Origin: Vombatus ursinus
Lineage: Eukaryota > Chordata > Mammalia > Diprotodontia > Vombatidae
DNA length: 64,000 nt
Reading direction: 5' to 3'
Assembly (NCBI RefSeq): GCF_900497805.2
Contig: NW_020954719.1
Location: 2,170,001-2,234,000 of the forward strand
In this document: one piece after another, positions 11,465 through 22,489 of the stretch
Layout: each line of letters opens with the position of its first letter
Position numbering within the stretch: the stretch's first letter is position 1
Position numbers and translations under genes: made by a program
Notes under the pieces: model-generated
Database searches by the model: none
What the model saw: the letters and a program-made list of their open reading frames with translations, nothing else
Told to the model about the DNA's origin: nothing

Positions 11465-11860
11465 GAAGAATGTATTTTTTTCCTTTATTAACAAGGATTT
11501 ATTTTCTGTCCTTCCCTCTACCCCTTCCCCACTTGAACAATTAAAAAAAAAGGATAAGGAACTCTTATAACAAATATACATACCCAACAAAACAAATTTT
11601 CATATTGTCTATGTCTAAAAATATATCTTATTCTGCAGCTTCAGTTCATCAGTTCTTTGTCAGGAGGTAGATATCATGCTTCATCATAGGTCCTTAGGAG
11701 ATATGGTTATTCATTGCATTGATCAGAGTTCTAAAATCTTACAAAGTTGTTTTTTTAATAATATTGTTATTCTATAAATTATTCTTCTAGTTCTGTTTGC
11801 TTCACGCTACATAAGAATGCATTAGTTCGTGGTGGTTATAACAAAAACCAGCTTTTAAAA
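11465..11860 (-). mobile_element. old L1 3' end
   Basis: Similar in order and wording to the minus-strand L1 3' end at 62617 onward: an ACTCTTATAACAAATAT-like stretch, then TTCATTGCATTGATCAGAGTTCTAAAAT, then TTCTTCTAGTTCTG and TTTGCTTCAC. 5'-truncated and diverged. Confidence 0.6.
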
Positions 11861-12376
11861 ATTACTGTGCTTGCTATAGTTGGCCTCTTTGTTATATAAA
11901 GTCACCTTTGTTATTCAGAACTGCAAGGCCTTGTTGTCTTTTCTGAGGGTCCTCACAAAGTTTATTATGAGTCATTCTACTATCCAATTGGGCTTACTCT
12001 TCTTAGTACATAATGTCTTGGCTGGATGGGTCAGTCTGTTGCTAGTTCGAGGTGGGTATATCACGTGATGGCTATACTGTTTCATCACCAGGCAGGGAAG
12101 GTTTCTCTTCCTCTGGGTAGCTGTTTCAGGAGAGGGTGAGCCAGGTAGCTGTTGGAACAGACTGAGTAGGATATTATGCCACTGAACTGTGGCTGCCATC
12201 TAAAACTGGGGAGGTGCTTCTGCTAGATAAGTCATTCTGTTGAGGTTTAGGGGCTTAGGGGTGCTAGTGATTGGGGTATAGGCCCAAGATGGGGCCCCAA
12301 AAAACCCCTTCCTTAAACTTTACTTGAACCCTTTTACCTAGTCAAGGAAGTCTAGCAGTCTCCTAAGGTTATTCTT

Positions 12377-13667
12377 TTTTTTTTTAATTTTTCTTTTTTT
12401 TTTCTTTCTGGCTAAACATTTATTTCTGGACTAAATTCTGTGGTTTTAGGCAGGTATATCTGAAGTCTATGATATGTATGTATGTATTTATTTATTTGAA
12501 GATTCATTAATGTATTTATTTTTAGTTTTCATCATTCACATCTACAAGATTTTGAGTTCCAAATTTTCTTCCCATCTCATCCCTCCCCCAACCCGACAGC
12601 ATGCATTCTGAATTCCCGTTTTCCTAATCTGCCCTCCCTTCTATCTCCCCCCCTTCTCTTATTCCCTTCATCTTTTATTTTCCTGTAGGGCAGGATAGAT
12701 TTCTATAACCTATTGCCTGTATATCTTATTTCCCAGTTGCATGTGAAAACAATTTTTTAACATTTGTTTTTAAAACTTTGTGTTTCAGATTTTCTCCCTT
12801 CCTCCCTCCCCACCCACCCACATTGAGAAGGCAAGCAACTCGATACAGGTTATACTTGTGTAGTAATGCAGAACACTTCCATAGTAGTCATGTTGTGGAA
12901 AACTAACTATATTTCCCATCATTCTATTCTGCCCCCCCCATTTATTCTATTTTCTCTTTTGACCCTGTCATCAGAAGTGTTTGCTTCTGATTACTCCCTC
13001 CCCCAATCTGTCCTCCCCTTTATCATCCTCCCTCTCTCTTATCACCTCCCCCCTATTTTCCTGTAGGGTAAGATAGGTTTCCATACTCAACTGAGTGTGT
13101 ATGTTATTCCCTCCTTAAGCTAAATCTGATGACAGTAAGATTCACTCATTTCGTTTCACCTTCCCCCATTTCCCCTCTGCAGTAAAAATCTTTTCTTGTC
13201 TGTTTTATAAGAGATAATTTACTTCATTCTGCCTCTTCCTTTCTCCTTCTCTGAGTATAATTCTCTCTCACCCCTTAATTTTATTCTCCAGATATCACTC
13301 ATTTATCTTCAACTCACCCTGTGCCTTCTATCTATCAATCTATCTATGCATATAATTTTTTTCCCCTCCAACTACCCTAATATTGACAAAGGTCTAATGA
13401 GTTACAAATATCATCTTTCCATGTAGGAATGTAAACAGTTCAACCTTAATAAGTCCCTTATGATTTCTCTTTCCTGTTTACCTCTTCATGCTTCTCTTGA
13501 GTCTTGTATTTGAAAGTCAAATTTTCTATTCAGCTCTAGTCTTTTCATCAAGAATTCTTGAAAGCCCTCTATTTCACTAAATGTCTATTTTTTTCCCCTG
13601 AAGAATTACACTCAGTTTGAATGGTTAGGTGATTCTTGGTTGTAATCCTATCTCCTTTGCCTCCTGG
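12377..13667 (-). mobile_element. HAL1 3' portion, 5'-truncated
   Basis: Matches 14870-16010 in order: ACAAGATTTTGAGTTCCAAA, CCTGTAGGGCAGGATAGATT, GGAATGTAAACAGTTCAACC and TGATTCTTGGTTGTAATCC. It covers the HAL1 3' region and the very end of ORF1. Poly-T at its left edge marks the 3' end. Confidence 0.8.
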
Positions 13668-13677
13668 GGTTATTTTT

Positions 13678-14855
13678 TTTTATACATAACACACTTAATG
13701 TCATCAATTTTAGGGGGAAAGTATAGGTTGGAGATGGAATGAGAGTGGGCAAAACACTGTGGGCCAAACCACAGTGGTAAGATCTGGCCCAAACCTGGAC
13801 AAAAATTCAACCCAGCCCCAGTGATGAGGGTGAATGAGTGTGGCTGGGTGACTAAAATACTGAGTCAGGAACTCTTGGAGAATCATTGAGGTTCCTGAGA
13901 GAGATTATGACTTGCTCAACATCCCACAGCTAGTGTGAGAGATAGGTCTTAACCAAGGAGCTTCTGACTCTCTAGCCGTAGAGAATGTAGTCTAGTTATT
14001 TTGGGAGGCTCTTACTGTAGGGAAGGCAACTCAAACAGACTCTTTCAAGAGAGAGTTTCTGTTAGCCAACAAGAACATCCTACATCTATCCCATTTTAAG
14101 GAGCCCCATTAAAGACAACAAATTTCCACAGATGCTGATTGTTGGGTAGTTGAGAACAATGAATAAAAGGTTCAAAGGGACTAGTCAGTGACCCAGTTAA
14201 AATAGAAAATAATGAGCTGGAAAATGATCCTGCAGAGAGCAAGGTCAGGTTTTTTGTGTATGTTAGAGATCTCTATTCATTTCCACCCCCCATCCCAGGG
14301 TTGAGTCATTTGGGCAGGTCACTTCTAAAGGCCTGGAGGGCTAACTGGGATCCAGCATTGGCTGAAAATAGTTATTTTGGAAACTAGGTATACAAGGTAG
14401 AAGGGCTTGGGAGTGGGAAGGGGACTGATAGAGAATTCAGGTCAAGTAGGGGTGATAAGACAAGTGTTGGCAAACCAAAAAACTGGAAGAAAATACAGAA
14501 AACATTGTAGACTTGCCAGCAAATTCATAAATAGATGCTAATCTATCCTAGATCAGAACACTAAGAAAGTTTGCCTATATTAGACTCACATTTCTACAGA
14601 TAGCATAGAATAATTAAACATTATTGTAGTCAATCACTTTATCTGGTTGATTTTCCCAAATTGAGAGATGCCTTTATGGCTATCCTCTTCCCCACTCTGC
14701 TTACAAAATGATCAAAGGCAGATGCTGCTGGACTCTTCTAGGTCTGCAAAGCTTTATCTGAGTCCCTATGTTCTACAGTCTTCCATTTATTTTTTATTAT
14801 TTTTATTCTGCCCAATGAATCTAAATTCCCCCCATAGAGGTTTCTTGGAAGTAAT
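13678..14855. other. unassigned 1.18 kb segment between two HAL1 3' ends
   Basis: Not HAL1, not LTR, and no coding frame. A short MIR-like word group (CATCCCACAGCTAG, near 13920) suggests it was once ordinary genomic DNA. Its position directly downstream (minus sense) of the A tail of the full HAL1 fits 3'-transduced flank DNA, or a target segment trapped between two insertions. Confidence 0.5.
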
Positions 14856-17709
14856 TCTTTTTTTTTTTTTTTCTTTTTTTTTAATTTTCATTTTCAACAT
14901 TCACTTCCACAAGATTTTGAGTTCCAAATTTTCACCCCATCTCACCCTTCCTCCCCACCCCAAGATGGCATGCATTCCAAATACCCCTTCCTGTAGTCTG
15001 CTTTCCCTGCTATCTCTCCCCCCCTTCCCCTTCTATTTTCCTGTAGGGCAGGATAGATTTCTGTACCCCCTTTCCTGTATTTCTTATTTCCCAGTTGCAT
15101 GTAAAAACATTTTTTTTAAACATGTGTTTTTAAAACTTTGGGTTCCAAATTTTCTCCCTTCCTCCCTCCCCATCTACCCTTATTGAAAAGGCAAGCAACT
15201 CATATAGGCTATACATGTGCAGTTATGCAAAACACTTCCATAGTAGACATGCAGTGAAAAACTAACTCTATTTCCCTTAATCCTATCCCACCCCCCCCAA
15301 TTTATTCTATTTTTTCTTTTGACCCTATCCCTCCTCAGAAGTATTTGCTTCTGATTACCCCCTTTCCCAATCTGCCCTCCTCTCTATCATCCCCCTACTC
15401 TCTTGTCCCCTTCCCCTCCTATTTTCCTGTAGGGTAAAACAGATTTCCATACCCAATTGAGTGTGTATGTTATTCCCTCCTTAAGTCAAATCATTTCCTC
15501 TCACCTTCCCGTTTCCGCTCCACTGTAAGAGCCTTTTCTTTTCTGTTTTTTTTGTGTGATAATTTACCCCGTTCTACCTTTCCCTTTCTCCTTCCCCTAG
15601 TATAATCCTCTCTCACCCCTTAATTTTATTCTCCAGATATGACCCCTTCATCTTCAACTCACCCTGTGCCCTCTATCTATCTATCTATCTATCTATCTAC
15701 ATACATAAAAATTTTTCCCTCCAACTACCCTAATACTGACAAAGGTCTCATGAGTTACAAATATCATCTTTCCATGCAGGAATGTAAACAGTTCAACCTT
15801 AATAAGTCTCTTATGATTTCTCTTTCCTGTTTATGTCTTCATGTTCCACTTGAGTCTTGTATTGGAAAGTCAAATTTTCTATTCAGCTCTGGTCTTTTCA
15901 TCAAGAATGCTTGAAAGTCCTCTGTTTCACTGAATGACCATTTTTTACCCTGAAGAATTATACTCAGTTTTGCTGGTTAGCTGATTCTTGGTTGTAATCC
16001 TATCTCCTTTGCCCTCCAGAATATTATATTCCATGCCCTGCGGTCCCTTAATGTAGAAGCTGCTAAATCTTGTGTTATTGTGATCGTATTTCCACAATAC
16101 TTGAATTGTTTCTTTCTGGCTGCTTGTAATATTTTCTCCTTAAACTGGGAACTCTGGAATTTGAATATTCCTAGGAGTTTTCCTTTGGGGATCTCTTTCA
16201 GGAGGAGATTGGTGGATTCTTTCAATTTCTATTTTGCCCTCTGGTTCTAAAATATCAGGGCAGTTTTCCTTGATCATTTCTTGAAAGATGATATCTAAGC
16301 TCTTTTTTTGATCGTGGCTTTCAGATAGTCCAATAATTTTTAAATTCTCTCTCCTGGATCTATTTTCCAGGTCAGTTGTTTTTCCAATTAGATATTTCAC
16401 ATTGTTTTCTAATTTTTCATTCTTTTGGATTTGTTTTACAGTGTCTTGATTTCTCATAAAGTCACTAGCTTCCAATTGCTCTATTCTAATTTTTTAAGTA
16501 AGTATTTTCTTCAGTAAGCTTTTGGACTTCTTTTTCCATTTGTCCAATTTTGCTTTTTAGAGCATTCTTCTCCTCATTGGCTTTTTGGACCTCTTTTGCC
16601 ATTTGGGTTAGGCTATTTTTTAAGGTGTTATTTTCTTCAGTATTTTTTTGGGTCTCCTTTAGCAAGCTGTTGACTTGCTTTTCATGATTTTCTTGCATCA
16701 CTCTCATTTGTCTTTCCAGTTTTTCCTCTACTTCTCTTACTTGCATCTCAAAATCCCTTTTGAGCTCTTCCAAGGCCTAGGACTGATTCATATTTTTCTT
16801 GAAAGTTTTGAATGTAGGAGCTTTGACTTTGTTTTCTTCTTCTGGTTGTATGTTTTGATCTTCTTTGTCACCAAAGTAAGATAATATAGTCTGACTCTTT
16901 TTGCGCTGCTTGCTCATGATCCCAACCAATTACTTGAGTTTTAAATTCTTTGTTAAGGTAAGAGTCTGCTTCTAATGTGGAGAATATACTGTCCCAAGCT
17001 TCAGGGGTTTGTACAGCTGTTTTCAGAGATACTTCTAGGGACCTGAAAAGCGTCAGTTCTTCCAAGGTGCTATGACAAGGGGCAAGATGTTTCCTCTCCA
17101 CTGCCACAACTAGCTCCACCACACCAGCGCTCTTCCTTGCCGGCACTCCTCCTTGTCCCAGGACTGCCCCTCAGAACTGTGACCCAGATCCAAGCACGGG
17201 CAAAGCAAGAGATTCCTGCCTCAGCCCTGGCAAAGACGTCCTTGCAATCCCCCTCTGATCAGCCACTCGATTCCCCCTCAGTCTGTGGACTGGCAGCTCA
17301 GGAGGCAGCCGTGGCCCGCACTTGGGACTTGTGGCTGAGACCTAGCTTCTTCTCTCACCGCAGTCACAGACTTTTCCCACTGACCTTCTAAGTTGTCTTT
17401 GGCGTTTGTGGGTCGAGAATCTGGAAACTGCCACAGCTGCCCACAATTCAGTCCTCTGAGGCCTGCTCCAGGGTCTCTGTGGCCTGCGCGCCCATGCCAA
17501 ACTGCACTCGTCTCCCAGCCTGGTGTGATATACCTTTCTGATCAACCATCCAGGATGCCTTGGGCTGGAAATTTGTTTTACTCTGTTTTTTTGTGGGTTC
17601 TGTTGCTTTAGAATTTGTTTAGAGCCATTTTTTACAGGTATTTGGAGGGGTTTGGGGGAGAGCTCTAGCAAGTCACTGCTTTCCCTCTGCCATCTTGGTT
17701 CTGCCCTGG
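14856..17709 (-). mobile_element. full-length HAL1 (5' UTR, ORF1, 3' region, A tail)
   Basis: Reading leftward: L1-type 5' UTR from 17709, ORF1 from ATG at 16917 to about 15840, then a roughly 1 kb 3' region and poly-A (poly-T at 14856-14882). No ORF2 is present, which defines HAL1 against L1. ORF1 has two large open pieces: MEELKRDFEMQVREVEEKLE (coiled coil, 16773-16486) and MEASDFMRNQDTVKQIQKNE through NLKIIGLSESHDQK (16475-16140). The C-terminal AASTLRDRRAWNIIFW lies near 16050. ORF1 carries TAG stops near 16776 and 16487. It would have relied on L1 proteins in trans. Confidence 0.8.
15672..15699. repeat. (CTAT)n microsatellite
   Basis: Seven tetranucleotide units in the HAL1 3' region. 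The truncated sister copy has a shorter, interrupted version at about 13328-13350. Confidence 0.9.
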
Positions 17710-18269
17710 GGTTATTCTTATTTCTATCAACTGGCTTTTCTTTATCACCTACACCCAATCTCCCAATTCTTTGTTAACCTAATTAAAGTTTAACCCTCCA
17801 TTTTCTATTACTGGCCTGATAGCCCCCTTTATACTTCCCATCCTTGATCTTATCCAGAGCCCATTCAACCTCCCAGACACTCCCACCAGGATTCTCCCAG
17901 GACCCTCCCCTAGTCACCCCAGCTTCAAGATGCTCCCTAAACTCCTCCTCCAGTCACTCCCATTACTGGCCACTCCCATCAAGACACTCCTTCTCCCAGC
18001 TCTTCCTCCAGTCAACCCAAACTACTTGGCCACTTCTAGATCCTTCCCATAGTCTTTCTGTATATAAGATCCATCCTGGCCACCATTTAGGGACTGAGAC
18101 TTCCTCATGCCTGCTCCTCTTTATGAGCATCACAAATGTTTAGATTCCTTAAGAGACTGACCAATGTGGCTCATTTTAATAAACCTTGTCTTTGACTGAA
18201 AGAAGGCTGGGTTCGAATCCATTTGGTCAGTACCCATGTCTCTTGCTCTTGCTATTTCTGGGTCCTAAT

Positions 18270-18830
18270 GTTGAGGTTTAGAGGTTTAGGGGTTCTGGGA
18301 CCCTAAAATCACACAACATGCGGGTCCTTTCCAAAAGATTTGACCCAGCCTTCTTTCAGCCAAAAACAAGGTTTATTAGAACACCGATTGGAGTGAGTGA
18401 GATTCCAGGTGAGTCTGCATTATTGGCTAGATTTTAAGAATCTGAGCACCTTAATGGAGGCCAAGATGGATCTTAGTACAGAAAGACTGTGGGAGGGATC
18501 TAGGAGTGGCCCAGTAGTCTGAGGTGACTGTGAAGGGGGGGTCTAGGGAGGATCTGGATGAGAATGGCCAGTAAGCTGGGGTGACTGGGAGGTAGAACAT
18601 CAGGGACCTGGACTACTTGGCCAAGGAAGGCAGGGAGATCCAGGAGTGGAGGACTAGGTGGGGCCAGGTGCCGAAAATGAAAGGCAGTTAATTAGCTGGG
18701 AAGGGCCGATTGCCCTAGGCAAACACCTGGGACCTTGGCCCCAGGAAAGTCCAGGGCTTTTTCTTTTTTGGGTCCAGTTCCAAAAGACATAGTTTTTTTC
18801 TTTTTAGGGGTTCAAATTCCATCCCCATCA
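18270..18830 (-). mobile_element. fossil retroviral LTR (copy B), inverted against copy A
   Basis: Minus-strand LTR of the same family as copy A. In its own sense it ends CCCCTAAACCTCTAAACCTCAACA-like at 18270, with the AATAAA signal near 18378. Its outer end, reading TGATGGGGATGG, lies at about 18830. It touches copy A head-on with no intervening sequence. No internal genes. Old and diverged; ERV class not assigned. Confidence 0.7.
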
Positions 18831-18988
18831 CTTCTACTGGTCTCCTAGGCTCATTATTTGATGGGCAATTGCAATCTTTCTCCCCCACTTTAGCTACTAC
18901 TTGAATTGATTGTTTCCATGCTCTTTTTTAAGTGGAGTCAAGGAATGTACTGGAACTAGCTTGAACTAACTTTCAGCTCTTAATATCA

Positions 18989-19082
18989 GGGCTTGATTTA
19001 TTGCTTTAAAGAAAGTGTTATTAATACAGATTAAACTTAAAAGTATGCCTAGCTTACATCTGTTAAACATTTACCAGCATGA
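18989..19082. repeat. unassigned interspersed repeat, copy 1
   Basis: GGGCTTGATTTATTG, then ACAGATTAAACTTAAAAGT, then GTTAAACATTTACCAGCA. The same blocks, in the same order and strand, recur at 56875-57015. I do not recognise the family. Confidence 0.55.
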
Positions 19083-20953
19083 CTCTGGCTGGAGTGCTAC
19101 AAAAGCTTCTTCCATTAGGGCAATGGAGTTTACCTTACAATCAGCAGAATCTTCTCATTGAGTCCTTCAGAGATTCAGCTGTGGTAGAACGTGGAAATGA
19201 TGCACCTTTCCTTTAAGCACATTCTTTTTGTTAGAAAGCCCTTTCCTTCTGCAGACAACTCTATTTTTCCTCAGAGTAAATAGTCTTTTCACTTTCCATA
19301 CTCCCTTGGGAATCTAATGTTGATGGGTGACTAGAGACAATTGTGTAAATGTAGTCTGATGCCCTGTGCATTCACTTTTCTTGCTGGCCTCTTTATATGC
19401 TGTTAAGATATTCAAGCCTTTCTAGGTTGAGAAATGTTTATTTTACATCTGAAGACTTTCCCCTTAGCACTGGAGATGTTTAGCTTTTTATGAAGTCTCA
19501 CTAGGTACCTCTCTCAGCTATTATTAGATCTTTTTGTCAGGTTGAAAAATGGTTTTTCAAAATGCCATTTTAAGTATGCTCATCATTTAAAAATCATTCA
19601 AGACACTGGCATTATTATTGCCATTCATTTAATTTTTTAGGTAGCACTTAACGGTGTTTGTGTTAATTATAGATTTTCAATGCCTTCAGATTCCTTAACT
19701 TTTTCCTCTTCAAAATTAAATAACTCCTCAATTTCCATTCTTATATAATCTGGGTTTAGAAATGAAATTGTCTTAATATTACCTTTCGTTGTTTTGTAAT
19801 ACATCGTTGTTAAATTTGGGGTTGAGGATATTAATGACAAAAAGCAGTGTGAAGTCTTTGCTTATTACTGGTAAAATCTATTTCTATTTTATTGGGATGT
19901 AAAACCTGCACGCGATACAGCAATAGCTTTTGTATCTCCAATGCATTTCATGTGCCCTCAAGGTTCGCCCACCCTTCTTACACAACAAGAACATGAAGGA
20001 GCACCGTTCTCTGTGCTGTTCTTCATGTCAAATGGATCATCCAGATGGTTCTGAATAGGTCTCAAATACAGCCCTATGCCTCCCCATTAATTTCCCAAAT
20101 TCATAGCAGTTTCATCACACAGACTAGGATGTTAACCAGGTCAATGATGTCCCCAAAGCCCTAATGGCCAGCATTTTAGGGCTTCTGCCAGGTTTTCATA
20201 GCTACTGTTGTCATGTTGGGGCACACAGAGCCCCCACTGAATATCACCCATGCTACTCCCTTATTTTGCCATTGTTTCTTTCCCTTTTCTCTCACCCTTA
20301 GACCCCCCTCCCCTTCCAACCCAACAGGGAGGATTGGTTGGGCTTTGAGAAGGTTATTATTATTATTATTACTATTAATGATAGTGCTAGTGATTGGTTC
20401 ATAAGCAGTTTTGTTGTAAGAAATGAGTGAAAAAGATGAGAATTCTCATGGGGTTGGAGGCTTTTCATAAGGTGGTGGGGACCATGTAGATTTTATTAGT
20501 CAAATAGAAACATGATCTTTAAAAATTATATACAAACCTGTAAGTATTTTCTCAAATTAATGATTACAAACTAATAGATTGATTAGGAAGGTAAGGGTGA
20601 GAAAAATCTTAAAAGCTGTATCTTCCGGGATTCTGGGTAAATAGATCATTAAGGAACTGGTGGTTTCCCTGCATTACAAAGGCGTAATGTATGTATACTA
20701 GAAGTGGGGGGGATGGGGTTAAATGAAGGCTGAATTGGTTAAGGAGGCTCCTTCCTAATTAATCCCTGTTAATCCATGTAAATCAGTTTCTCCTTTCCCA
20801 CTTGCCTCTGGAAACACAGTTCTTCCCATCTTTGAATATTTAATTTTTGCACTAAAACTGCAACAATAATAATGGATCAAACAGGAGGCAAGGCATTTAC
20901 TTGAAAGTAATAACAGTTTGTCTGTAGAATTTTAAGGTTTAGAAAGCACTACT
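19083..20953. other. unassigned intron sequence
   Basis: No clear repeat or gene. It contains a possible hairpin at 19991-20029 and an ATT trinucleotide run at 20354-20371. The part from about 19890 to 20330 is less AT-rich than its surroundings and reads in places like decayed coding sequence on the minus strand, but no protein family could be named. Confidence 0.4.
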
Positions 20954-22445
20954 CAAAAAATAAATTTTATTGATTTTTTTTTTTGTTTTTAACATCATCT
21001 GTATTTCCCAGAGTAGCTTCTCCCCTTCTCAGAAAGCTGTCCTCTAAGAAGAAAAAAAAGGGCAGCAAAATTAATCAGCACATTGAAAATATCTGATATC
21101 ATCTGCAATATACTCATCATCATAGTCCCCCCACCTCTGTAAAAAAAAGGGGAAGAGGTTCTTTCTTATCTTTTTTTTAGGTACAAGCTTGGTCATTATA
21201 ATTTTACAGCATTCAGTTTTGAATGTTATTTTATTGTTATTATTTCCTCTTTCTTTATTGTAATCATCACAAATATTTTTTTATTGGTCCTGCTTATTTC
21301 ACTTTGTTCATATAAGTCTTACTGTGCTTTGCTGTATTCATCATATTCCTCATTTCTTATAGCACAGTGATGCTCCATTATGCTCATTAACTGTACCCCA
21401 GTTGATGGCAGTCTAGGGGTGCTTGGACCCCAAAATCATGACTCGTGGGTCCTGTCCGAATAAATTCAACCCAAGCCTTCTTTCAGCCAAAGACAAGGTT
21501 TATTAAAGATGAGCCATATTGGCCAGACTTTTAAGGAATCTAAACATTTTGTGATGCTCTTAAAGAGGTGTGGGCATGAGTAAGTCTCAGCCCCTAAATG
21601 GGGGCCAGGATGGGTTTTATATACAGAAAGACTGTGGGAGAAATCTAGGAGTGACCAAGTAGTTTGGGGTAAATGGAAGAGGGGTCTAGGAGAAGGAGTA
21701 TCCTGATGGGAGTGATCAGTAAGCTGTGGTGACTAGAGGAGGGTCTAGGGAGGATCTTGATGGGAATGACTTAGAAGTTGAATAGGGTCTAGATAAGATC
21801 AAAGAAGGGAAGTGGATGGGGGGGGGCACCATCCAGAGGTTAGACAATAGAGGGCTAGGCTCAATTAGGGTAAGAAAAAATTGGGAAATTGGACTTGAAT
21901 GATAAGGAAAGGCCAGTTGATAAGACTATAGCTTCAAGCAACTGCCAGATAGTTCAAGGAAAGTTCACGGTTTTTTGGGGGCCTGTCTTGGGCCTATACC
22001 ATATCATTCCCCCCTTAAACAAATGGGTCCCAAATTCTTTTTGGGGTAAAGGGCAAAGGTCTCGGCTTGGCCCATACCCCATCATATACAGTTCTTTGCT
22101 ACTACAAAAAGTGCTTCTGTAAATTTTTTTGGTGTATATGGAGCCTTTCTGTTTATCACTGACTACTTTGGGGGATTGATGCCTAGCCATGGGATCTTGG
22201 AGTCACAGGCTGTGGATATTTTAGTCCTTTTTTTCATATAATTTCTAATTGCTTTACAGAATGGGCCAGACTAATTCATAGCTCCACCAGCAGTGTATTA
22301 GTATACCTGTCTTTCCATAACCCCTCCAATAGTGAATATTCTATTTTTTGTTTTCTTGCTCAGTTTTCTAGGTGTTAATGTCCTTTAGCAATTTATCTAT
22401 TGGGGAATGGCTTTTGTTTTTCTATATTTCAGTTAAATTGACTAC
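20954..22445 (-). mobile_element. old L1-like 3' end, interrupted by LTR C
   Basis: On the minus strand this is a diverged L1 3' end. TCATTTCTTATAGCACAGTG and CTCCATTATG with CCCCAGTTGATGG lie left of the LTR; CAGTTCTTTGCTACTACAAA, CTCCACCAGCAGTG and TTATCTATTGGGGAATGG lie right of it. The same words occur in order in the L1 ends at 24.3 and 36.7 kb. Family older than those two. Confidence 0.65.
21404..22084 (-). mobile_element. fossil retroviral LTR (copy C) inserted in old L1
   Basis: Solo LTR on the minus strand, same family as copies A and B. It shows CAAGGTTTATTAAAG (reverse of the AATAAA region) near 21500, TATATACAGAAAG near 21620 (reverse of the TATA region) and GGGCCTATACCATATCA near 21990. 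The right border is approximate, because a second TGATGGGGTATGG-like start lies further out at 22084. No internal genes. Old and broken. Confidence 0.7.
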
Positions 22446-22489
22446 ATATCTTGAAGAGACATATTGACTACATATTGAAGAGACAGAAT
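22439..22489. repeat. imperfect tandem duplication, about 25 bp x 2
   Basis: TGACTACATATCTTGAAGAG and then TGACTACATATTGAAGAGACA; the two copies differ by a one-base indel and end differences. Confidence 0.8.

Larger units (their letters stand above)
12377..17709 (-). mobile_element. HAL1 (half-L1) insertion complex in LTR A
   Basis: 5.3 kb of minus-strand HAL1-related DNA inside the LTR. The word GGTTATTCTT lies immediately left (12367-12376) and right (17710-17719), as a 10-base target-site duplication. A poly-T tract (the minus-strand A tail) begins at 12377, and an L1-type 5' start (CAGAACCAAGATGGCAG on the minus strand) lies at about 17705. Inside are a truncated HAL1 3' piece (12377-13667), an unassigned segment (13678-14855) and a full-length HAL1 (14856-17709). 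A third, near-identical word GGTTATTTTT is at 13668-13677. Confidence 0.75.
12238..18269 (+). mobile_element. fossil retroviral LTR (copy A), split by HAL1 complex
   Basis: Solo-like LTR of an endogenous retrovirus. The left part is 12238-12376 and the right part 17720-18269; the two join if the HAL1 complex is removed. It starts TGTTGAGGTTTAGGGG, has a TATA-like GTATATAAG near 18060 and an AATAAA signal near 18178. The left part aligns with the start of copy C and the right part with copies B and C. The far end is replaced by copy B in the opposite direction. No internal viral genes were seen. Copies differ strongly from each other, so the family is old. ERV class not assigned. Confidence 0.7.

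Noticed and set aside
14668-15186. 172-residue open frame
   Set aside because: It reads through the reverse strand of the HAL1 3' region and low-complexity C/T-rich sequence.
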